Positions 58,591-64,000 of a DNA stretch of 64,000 bases are shown here, one piece after another. This DNA is from Rubrobacter xylanophilus (lineage in GTDB: Bacteria > Actinomycetota > Rubrobacteria > Rubrobacterales > Rubrobacteraceae). Within the stretch, counting starts at the first letter, position 1; each line of letters starts with the position of its first letter. The DNA lies in NCBI RefSeq assembly GCF_007164525.1, contig NZ_AP019791.1, positions 1,475,501 through 1,539,500 on the forward strand, written 5' to 3'. The notes beneath the pieces were generated by a model that made no database searches, was not told the DNA's origin, and saw nothing but the letters and a program-made list of their open reading frames with translations. A program made the position numbers and the translations under genes.

Positions 58591-59490
58591 TTGACCGAGA
58601 GCAGGCGGCCTTTCGGGCCGGATCCGGCGGAGATCTGGTCCCGGTGGTACGAGGCCGGCACCAGGATGTGGAGTGATCTGCTGCAGGGGGGCTCCGAGCG
58701 GTACGTGGACCCATGGGGCCTCTACCGGCAGTGGTTCGAGAGCGTGGAGCGGGCGAGGGAGCAACCGGCAAAGAGGAACGGCACCGGGAGTAGTTCGGGA
58801 AGCGAGGAGCTGCAGGAGGCCTGGAGCCGGTGGGTCGAGGCGGCCATCGACTCCTGGCAGCGCTCCGCGCAGCTCGGGATGTACGCGGCCGGGCTCATGC
58901 CGCGCTGGCTCAAGGCGCTGCAGCAGGCGCAGGAGAACCTGCTGCGGGTAGAGGAGCCTCCGCGGGATCCCATGCAGTTCATGGCCCAGTGGTACAACGC
59001 CACCAGCGGCCCGCTCGCCGAGTTCGTGCAGGACGTCATAGAGCGGGAGGAGTTCCTGGAGCCCGCGAGCCAGTACCTCAGGAGCTACGCCGGCCTCTAC
59101 CGGCTGTTCCGCCGCAACGCCGAGGAGTACCTGAGGACCATGCAACTCCCCACCCGCTCCGACATAAGTCGGGTGGCCTCGCTGGTCGTGGCGCTCGAGG
59201 AGAAGGTCGACCGGATCGAGGAGGCCTTCGAAGACTTCGAGTACCACAGCGCGAAGCCTGCCACCGAGGAGCGGGTGGCACGGCTCGAAGAGCGGCTCGG
59301 GCGGGTCGAGGAGAAGCTCGACCGGCTGCTGCGGGAGGTCGGGGAGCGGCCGGCCGGAGCAGCGGCGCGGGCCACCGAGGCGGCGCGGCGGGAGGCCGCC
59401 GAGCGAGGGGTGGACCTCTCCGGGGTCGAGGGGACCGGGGAGGGCGGCAGGATCACCGTGGAGGACGTGCGCAGGAAGGGGGAGAACTAG
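58591..59490 (+). CDS. phaE: PHA synthase subunit PhaE with C-terminal E3-binding-type domain
   Basis: 299-residue accessory subunit of class III PHA synthase. Residues about 1-185 are the PhaE domain: WSRWYEAGTRMWSDLLQGG, then WYNATSGPLAEFVQD and YLRSYAGLYRLFRRNAEEYL. Residues about 190-250 form a coiled coil (RVARLEERLGRVEEKLDRLL). The last about 40 residues contain GVDLSGVEGTGEGGRIT, the peripheral-subunit-binding motif of 2-oxoacid dehydrogenase E2. The fusion is unusual. The TTG start at 58591 follows CAGGAGG. The stop abuts the PhaC ATG, so the two subunits are made together. The enzyme acts on 3-hydroxyacyl-CoA at the surface of PHA granules. Confidence 0.88.
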   Translation: MTESRRPFGPDPAEIWSRWYEAGTRMWSDLLQGGSERYVDPWGLYRQWFESVERAREQPAKRNGTGSSSGSEELQEAWSRWVEAAIDSWQRSAQLGMYAAGLMPRWLKALQQAQENLLRVEEPPRDPMQFMAQWYNATSGPLAEFVQDVIEREEFLEPASQYLRSYAGLYRLFRRNAEEYLRTMQLPTRSDISRVASLVVALEEKVDRIEEAFEDFEYHSAKPATEERVARLEERLGRVEEKLDRLLREVGERPAGAAARATEAARREAAERGVDLSGVEGTGEGGRITVEDVRRKGEN

Positions 59491-60567
59491 ATGGCCGAGA
59501 ACACCGGCGCCGGAGGTGCGGCGGCATCCGGCTTCGAGGAGCTCCTTGACAAGTACCGGCGGGGGATGAGCATAATCGTCGAGGGCGCCCGGATAGACAC
59601 CGGCCAGACGCCCAAGGAAGTCGTCTGGACCAAGAACAAGGCGAAGCTCTACCGCTACGAGCCCTACCGGGAGAAGAAGCATCGGACCCCCATTCTCATC
59701 GTCTACGCCCTCATCAACCGGCCCTACGTGCTCGACCTCATCCCCGGCAACAGCTTCATCGAGTATCTGGTCGGGGAGGGCTTCGACGTGTACATGCTCG
59801 ACTGGGGCATCCCGGGGGACGAAGACGCCGAGATGTCCTTCGAGCACTACGTGCTGGACTACCTCCCGCGGGCCGCCAGGAAGGTCATGCGGACCTCCCG
59901 GACGGAGGACTACACGCTCTTCGGCTACTGCATGGGCGGCACCATGAGCGCCATGTACGCTGCGCTCTTCCCCGAGCGGATGCGCAACCTCATCCTGCTC
60001 ACCGCCCCCATAGCCTTCCCCAAGGAGCATCTCGGGCTCTACGCCCTCTTCACCGACAGCAAGTACCTCGACCCCGGCATCATGGCCGACGCCTTCGGCT
60101 GCATCCCCGGCGAGATCATCGACACCGGCAACCGGATGCTCCGTCCCGTCACCAACTACGTGGGCACCTACGTCAACATGTGGGAGCGGATCTTCGAGGA
60201 CAAGCCGATGGAGACCTGGCTCGCCATGAACAAGTGGGTCAACGACGGGCCGCCGTTCCCCGGCGCGGCGTTCAAGCAGTGGATCACCGAGTTCTACCAG
60301 CAGAACAGGCTGGTAAAAGGCGAGATCCGGCTGCGCGGCCGCCGGGTGGACCTCTCGAACATCCGCTGCCCGCTCCTCTCCGTCGCCGGCAAAAAGGACC
60401 ACATCTGCACCGTGCCGCAGGCGGAGGCGATCATGGACCTGGTCTCAAGCGAGGACAAGGAGTTCTTCGTGCTCGACGCCGGGCACGTCGGCCTGATGAC
60501 CGGCCGCGGCGCCAAGAAGGGCCTCTGGCCCAAGGTGAGCGGCTGGCTCGCCGAGCGCTCCGGTTAG
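59491..60567 (+). CDS. phaC: Class III PHA synthase subunit PhaC
   Basis: 358-residue alpha/beta-fold PHA polymerase. Nucleophile Cys147 in FGYCMGGT replaces the Ser of lipases; Asp303 in KKDHIC and His332 in AGHVGLM complete the triad, with spacings as in class III enzymes. It needs PhaE, encoded immediately upstream. It joins (R)-3-hydroxybutyryl-CoA units to poly-3-hydroxybutyrate on cytosolic granules. Ends 5 nt from the convergent class I synthase, so the two genes share one downstream region. Confidence 0.96.
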   Translation: MAENTGAGGAAASGFEELLDKYRRGMSIIVEGARIDTGQTPKEVVWTKNKAKLYRYEPYREKKHRTPILIVYALINRPYVLDLIPGNSFIEYLVGEGFDVYMLDWGIPGDEDAEMSFEHYVLDYLPRAARKVMRTSRTEDYTLFGYCMGGTMSAMYAALFPERMRNLILLTAPIAFPKEHLGLYALFTDSKYLDPGIMADAFGCIPGEIIDTGNRMLRPVTNYVGTYVNMWERIFEDKPMETWLAMNKWVNDGPPFPGAAFKQWITEFYQQNRLVKGEIRLRGRRVDLSNIRCPLLSVAGKKDHICTVPQAEAIMDLVSSEDKEFFVLDAGHVGLMTGRGAKKGLWPKVSGWLAERSG

Positions 60568-60572
60568 CCCTA

Positions 60573-62417
60573 CTATTCGTCGCGCTCCCGGACGTAGGTT
60601 CCGGGAGCATCTTCTATGGGCGGGTACTTCTCGCTGCCCGTGGGAGGCGGCTCGGTCTTTTCGCCGCAGCGCCCGGCGAGCCAGCGGGCCCAGTCGGTCC
60701 ACCAGGAGCCCTCCCGCTCGGAGGCGTTCTCCCGCCACTCCTCGGCGGTCTCGAACGCCCCGGCGTCCCCTTTCTCGTTCACCCAGTGCCTGCCCTTGCC
60801 CTTCGCGGGCGGGTTTATGATCCCGGCGACGTGGCCGCTGGAGGCCAGCACGAAGCGCACCCGGGCGCCGGTAAGCTTCGAGATCTTCCAGGCGGACTCC
60901 CACGGCACGATGTGGTCCTTCTCGGCCCCCACGGCGTAGACCTCACCGGAGATCCGGCCCAGGTCTATGGGCCGTCCGCCGAGCCTCACCTTCCCGGGCT
61001 TGACGAGGTTGTTCTCCAGGTAGGTATTGCGCAGGTAGAAGCCGTGAGCGGCGCGGGCCATCCGGGTCGAGTCGGAGTTCCAGTAGAGCAGGTCGAAGGC
61101 GGGGGGCTTCTGGCCCATGAGGTAGTTGTTGACGACGCTGGACCAGATGAGATCGGTCGGGCGCAGCAGGTTGAACATGTTGTAGAGCGCCCGGCCCTCC
61201 AGATACCCCCGCTCCATCATCTGCTGCTCGATGAAGTCTATCTGGGGCTCGTCGATGAACACCGCGGTATCCCCCACGTCGGAGAAGTCCAGCAGCGAGA
61301 CGATGAAGGTGGCGGGTCCGAAGCGCCCCTCCCCACCCGCGGCCAGGTAGGCGAGCGTCATAGCCAGGAGCGTGCCCCCGATGCAGTAGCCCATGGGGTT
61401 GACGGTCTCGGAACCGGTGATCTCGGAGACCACCTCGGCCGCCCGCAGGGGCCCCTCGTTCATGTAGTCCTCGAAGGTGGTCTCCTCCATCGAGGCGTCG
61501 GGGTTCTTCCAGGAGATCATGAAGAGGGTGAACCCCCGCTCGAGCATGTAGCGCACGAAGCTGTTCTCGGGCCTGAGGTCGAGGATGTAGTACTTGTTGA
61601 TCCAGGGGGGTATCCACAGCAGGGGAACCTCGTGGACCTTCTCGGTCCGCGGTTCGTACTGGATGAGCTCGATGAGCCGGCTGCGGTAGACGACCTTGCC
61701 GGGGGTGGCGGCCAGATCCTTCCCGAGCTCGAAGGCGGTCATGTCGGTCATGCTGAGCCGCCCCCGCCGGATGTCCTCCAGCAGGTTGCGCACCCCGGCG
61801 GTGAGGCTCTCTCCTCCTGTCTCCATCACGCGCCTGAGCGCCGCCGGGTTGGTGAGCAGGAAGTTGACCGGCGCCATGGCCTCGACGAACTGCCGCAGGT
61901 GGAACCTCAGGCGACGCTCTTCCTCCTCGTCTTCGCCCGCGGTCTCCTCGGCCTCCCGCATGAGGTACTCGGAGGCGAGCAGGTAGGTCTCCTTGAGCAT
62001 CCGGTAGTAGGGGTTGTGCTCCCACTCCGGGGCGGAGAAGCGCCGGTCGGGGCGCCTCTCCCTCTCCTCAGGGGTCGGGAGTCCCCACGCCCGCGAGACG
62101 GCGGCGTTCCAGGACTCCACCGCCGCGCTCCAGGAGCGCAGGTTGTAGTCCACCGCCCGCTGCATGGCCCGTCCAGGATCGGACATCTCCCGCATCCAGA
62201 GCCTCTGCAGCGCCCACACCACCTCGGCCCAGTTCACGGGGATGACCCGGTGCAGCGGGTTGGCCTCCCAGGCCATCTCGACCGCCGAGAGCAAGGGATC
62301 CCTCACGGCCGCCGAGCGGGCCTGCTCCTCGAAGCCCCGCCTCAACCACTCCCACCAGGCACCGGAAGGCACGGAATGCCCGGAAGAGACCGCCCCAGCA
62401 CCGCCGGACTCGCTCAC
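60573..62417 (-). CDS. phaC: Class I PHA synthase (long PhaC)
   Basis: 614-residue polymerase with an N-terminal extension (about 1-230) typical of classes I/II. Nucleophile Cys345 in NPMGYCIGGT, Asp501 in GAEKDHIVPW, His529 in SSGHVAGI. FSAPEWEHNPYYRMLKETY is the PhaC N-domain signature. It works without PhaE. Presence of class I and III PhaC in adjacent convergent genes suggests they make different polymers, or one is a backup, or one works on longer monomers. ATG at 62417. Confidence 0.96.
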   Translation of the reverse strand: MSESGGAGAVSSGHSVPSGAWWEWLRRGFEEQARSAAVRDPLLSAVEMAWEANPLHRVIPVNWAEVVWALQRLWMREMSDPGRAMQRAVDYNLRSWSAAVESWNAAVSRAWGLPTPEERERRPDRRFSAPEWEHNPYYRMLKETYLLASEYLMREAEETAGEDEEEERRLRFHLRQFVEAMAPVNFLLTNPAALRRVMETGGESLTAGVRNLLEDIRRGRLSMTDMTAFELGKDLAATPGKVVYRSRLIELIQYEPRTEKVHEVPLLWIPPWINKYYILDLRPENSFVRYMLERGFTLFMISWKNPDASMEETTFEDYMNEGPLRAAEVVSEITGSETVNPMGYCIGGTLLAMTLAYLAAGGEGRFGPATFIVSLLDFSDVGDTAVFIDEPQIDFIEQQMMERGYLEGRALYNMFNLLRPTDLIWSSVVNNYLMGQKPPAFDLLYWNSDSTRMARAAHGFYLRNTYLENNLVKPGKVRLGGRPIDLGRISGEVYAVGAEKDHIVPWESAWKISKLTGARVRFVLASSGHVAGIINPPAKGKGRHWVNEKGDAGAFETAEEWRENASEREGSWWTDWARWLAGRCGEKTEPPPTGSEKYPPIEDAPGTYVRERDE

Positions 62418-62532
62418 GACAAGCTCCTCCCGAAAGGATCTCTCTCTTCTATCACCCTCGCCGGCAGTTTAACCCCTCCCCTCGCCCCGTGCTTGACCGC
62501 AGGAGGCGCCCGCGCGTATATTTCCGCCCCGC

Positions 62533-63732
62533 ATGGGAAAAGGCCGGCACAGCGGCAGAGACCCCGCGGACTTCGCGAAGACCGACCGGCTGCTCTCGGC
62601 CGAAGAGTTGGCGGTGCGCGACCGGGTGCGCGCCTTCGTCGAAGAGGAGGTTCTGCCGGTCGCGGCGGATCACTGGGACCGCGCCGAGTTCCCCTTCGGG
62701 CTCCTGAAGGGGCTGGGCGGGCTCGGGCTGATGGGCGGCACCTACGAGAGGCGCTACGGCGGCTCGGAGATGAACAACGTGGCCTACGGCCTGGGGGTGG
62801 CGGAGCTCGCCCGGGGCTCCGGCAGCCTCTCCACTTTCCTGCACGTCCAGAGCGGGCTGGCGATGGCGGCCATCCACGAGCTCGGCAGCGAGGAGCAGAA
62901 GGAAAGGTGGCTGCCGGCGATGGCCCGCTGCGAGAGGATCGGCTGCTTCGCCCTCACCGAGCCGGAGTCCGGCAGCGACCCGGCCTCGATGCGGACCACG
63001 GCAACCCGAACGCCGGGCGGCTACGTGCTCGAAGGTGAGAAGCGCTGGATCGGGAACGCCTCCTTCGCCGACGTGGCCGTGGTGTGGGCGAAGGGCGAGG
63101 ACGGCAGGGTGCGGGGCTTCCTGGTGGAGAAGGAGACCGGGGGCTTCGAGGCCCGCGTGATCCCGCGCAAGGGCTCCCAGCGGGCCGTCTGGCAGGCCCA
63201 CATCCGGCTGCGGCGCTGCTTCGTCCCGGAGGAGAACCGCCTCCCCCTGGCCGAAGGGCTCGGCTCCACGCTCTCCATCCTGACCCACTCCCGCTACGGG
63301 GTGGGCTGGGACGGGCTGGGACAGGCCGCCGACTGCTACGAGCGGGCCCTGTCCTACGCCAGAGACAGGGAGCAGTTCGGCTCCCCCATCGCCGCCTTCC
63401 AACTCGTCCAGAACCGGCTCGCCCGGATGGCGGCCGACCTCGCCCAGCTGCGGCTCCTCGCGGTGCACATGGGCCGCCTGAAGGACGCCGGCGAGCTGGA
63501 CCCGCCGCTGGTCTCGATGTTCAAGATGAGCAGCCTCTCCAAAGCCCGCAGGATCGCCGCCCTCGCCCGCGAAACCCTCGGCGGTAACGGGATCCTGCTG
63601 GACCACCGGATCATGGAGCACATGGCGGATATCGAAGGAGCATACACCTACGAGGGAACCGACGACATAAACGCCCTCATCGTCGGCCAGGCCATAACCG
63701 GCCACCGCGCCTTCGCCCCTCGCCACTCGTAA
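62533..63732 (+). CDS. Acyl-CoA dehydrogenase, glutaryl-CoA dehydrogenase-like
   Basis: 399-residue FAD acyl-CoA dehydrogenase. N-domain FVEEEVLPVAADHWD; beta-domain FALTEPESGSDPASM and RWIGNASFADVAVVW; C-terminal helical domain with REQFGSPIAAFQLVQNRLA; catalytic base Glu in AYTYEGTDDINALIVG. The sequence TYEGTxDINxLIVGxxITG is the glutaryl-CoA dehydrogenase-like type, but other short-chain ADHs share it. The ATG at 62533 is divergent from class I phaC with a 115-nt gap that holds no obvious structure. It is one of the genes feeding unsaturated acyl-CoA into the beta-oxidation/PHA loop. Confidence 0.9.
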   Translation: MGKGRHSGRDPADFAKTDRLLSAEELAVRDRVRAFVEEEVLPVAADHWDRAEFPFGLLKGLGGLGLMGGTYERRYGGSEMNNVAYGLGVAELARGSGSLSTFLHVQSGLAMAAIHELGSEEQKERWLPAMARCERIGCFALTEPESGSDPASMRTTATRTPGGYVLEGEKRWIGNASFADVAVVWAKGEDGRVRGFLVEKETGGFEARVIPRKGSQRAVWQAHIRLRRCFVPEENRLPLAEGLGSTLSILTHSRYGVGWDGLGQAADCYERALSYARDREQFGSPIAAFQLVQNRLARMAADLAQLRLLAVHMGRLKDAGELDPPLVSMFKMSSLSKARRIAALARETLGGNGILLDHRIMEHMADIEGAYTYEGTDDINALIVGQAITGHRAFAPRHS

Positions 63733-63752
63733 GAGAGTTCACTTCCCAACCC

Positions 63753-63806
63753 TTGCCCACCCCCCGCACCCCGCTAGAATCTACCCGCTATATGCGTTCT
63801 GCATAT
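63753..63806 (+). promoter_or_regulatory. Promoter and inverted-repeat operator before the GNAT gene
   Basis: TTGCCC (63753-63758), 16-nt spacer, TAGAAT (63775-63780). Downstream lies a perfect repeat ATATGC-GTTCT-GCATAT (63790-63806), about 10-26 nt past the -10, in the initially transcribed region. Confidence 0.55.
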
Positions 63807-63833
63807 TGTCATCGGGAGGCATTGCCGGTAGGG

Positions 63834-64000
63834 ATGCAGGAGTGGACGCTCACCCTGAGGGACGGTGTCAGGGTCAGGGTACGGGAGTACCGGCCGGAGG
63901 ATGCTCCGGCGCTGAGGCGGATGTTCGGGCGCCTCAGCGACCGCACCCGCTACCTGCGCTACTTCGGTCCCACCAAGGAGCTCCCGCGGCAGAAGCTCCG
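63834..64000 (+). CDS. GNAT-family acetyltransferase, 3' end outside window
   Basis: N-terminal 55 codons are visible: VRVREYRPEDAPALRRMF, then LSDRTRYLRYFGPTKELP. This is the start of a GNAT domain of the Pat/RimI-like kind (LRDGxRVxVRxxRPEDA), which in actinobacteria can be fused to a cyclic-nucleotide or ACS-type domain; such parts cannot be seen here. A TTG at 63822 behind GGGAGG is an alternative start to the ATG at 63834. The rest of the gene lies beyond the window. The promoter with an inverted repeat lies 30 nt upstream. Confidence 0.75.
   Translation, partial: MQEWTLTLRDGVRVRVREYRPEDAPALRRMFGRLSDRTRYLRYFGPTKELPRQKL

Noticed and set aside
1-64000. CRISPR arrays, tRNA/rRNA genes, insertion sequences or prophage
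   Set aside because: I found no regularly spaced repeats, no transposase or integrase genes, no terminal inverted repeats with target duplications and no cloverleaf-like genes by reading both strands.

Overview
This 64 kb window comes from a very GC-rich bacterial chromosome with dense, tightly coupled gene strings, frequent GTG and TTG starts and several promoters that sit almost on the start codon. Gene content (mannosylglycerate-type GH63 hydrolase, F420-type PPOX protein, an ECF41 sigma factor, heavy acyl-CoA metabolism, two kinds of PHA synthase) fits a deep-branching actinobacterium of the Rubrobacter type. That assignment is inferred from content and style, not from a marker gene. I saw no rRNA, tRNA, CRISPR array, insertion sequence or prophage.

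Layout. 1-12.9 kb is housekeeping: an EF-G-like GTPase (cut by the window edge), a Zn peptidase, Hsp20, a YidC insertase, a pyruvate/2-oxoacid dehydrogenase operon (E1 alpha, E1 beta, E2; no E3 here), RdgB, an aminotransferase, a D-Ala-D-Ala ligase-like protein, TrmFO and a hydrolase. 12.9-18.5 kb is one leftward acyl-CoA string (ComB, an APH-like kinase, 3-hydroxyacyl-CoA dehydrogenase, two SDRs, a PaaI thioesterase, two unknowns). 18.5-29.4 kb looks like a ketone-body/poly-3-hydroxybutyrate utilisation island: a divergent PucR-type regulator, a secreted hydrolase, an MHS transporter, 3-hydroxybutyrate dehydrogenase and acetoacetyl-CoA synthetase. It ends in a decayed tail holding a second MHS transporter with a nonsense codon and a frameshift, and a truncated acyl-CoA ligase.

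30-34.2 kb is a sulfur cluster: TauE/SafE permease, sulfurtransferase, beta-carbonic anhydrase, a frameshifted OsmC gene, CysC and an Rrf2 regulator with paired palindromes. 34.4-40 kb is a rightward acyl-CoA string (CoA-transferase, CoA ligase, CocE hydrolase, thiolase). 40-42.6 kb is an ECF41 sigma factor operon with a matching promoter. Its carboxymuconolactone decarboxylase-like gene has an in-frame TGA exactly at the second cysteine of a CxxC motif, followed by a well-placed hairpin. This is a strong candidate selenoprotein and the main discovery candidate here.

42.6-56.6 kb mixes acyl-CoA, PdxH, FUSC, a large FAD/Fe-S dehydrogenase, mannosylglycerate hydrolase, a flippase-like membrane protein, a lactonase, an aldehyde dehydrogenase and a hydroxyacid-oxoacid transhydrogenase. 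56.7-64 kb is a PHA synthesis locus: CoA ligase, PhaE, class III PhaC, a convergent class I PhaC, and an acyl-CoA dehydrogenase. The PhaE ends in an E3-binding domain of the kind found in 2-oxoacid dehydrogenase E2 subunits. Together the genes suggest a cell that stores carbon as PHA, degrades external or released PHB, and routes both through acetoacetyl-CoA.
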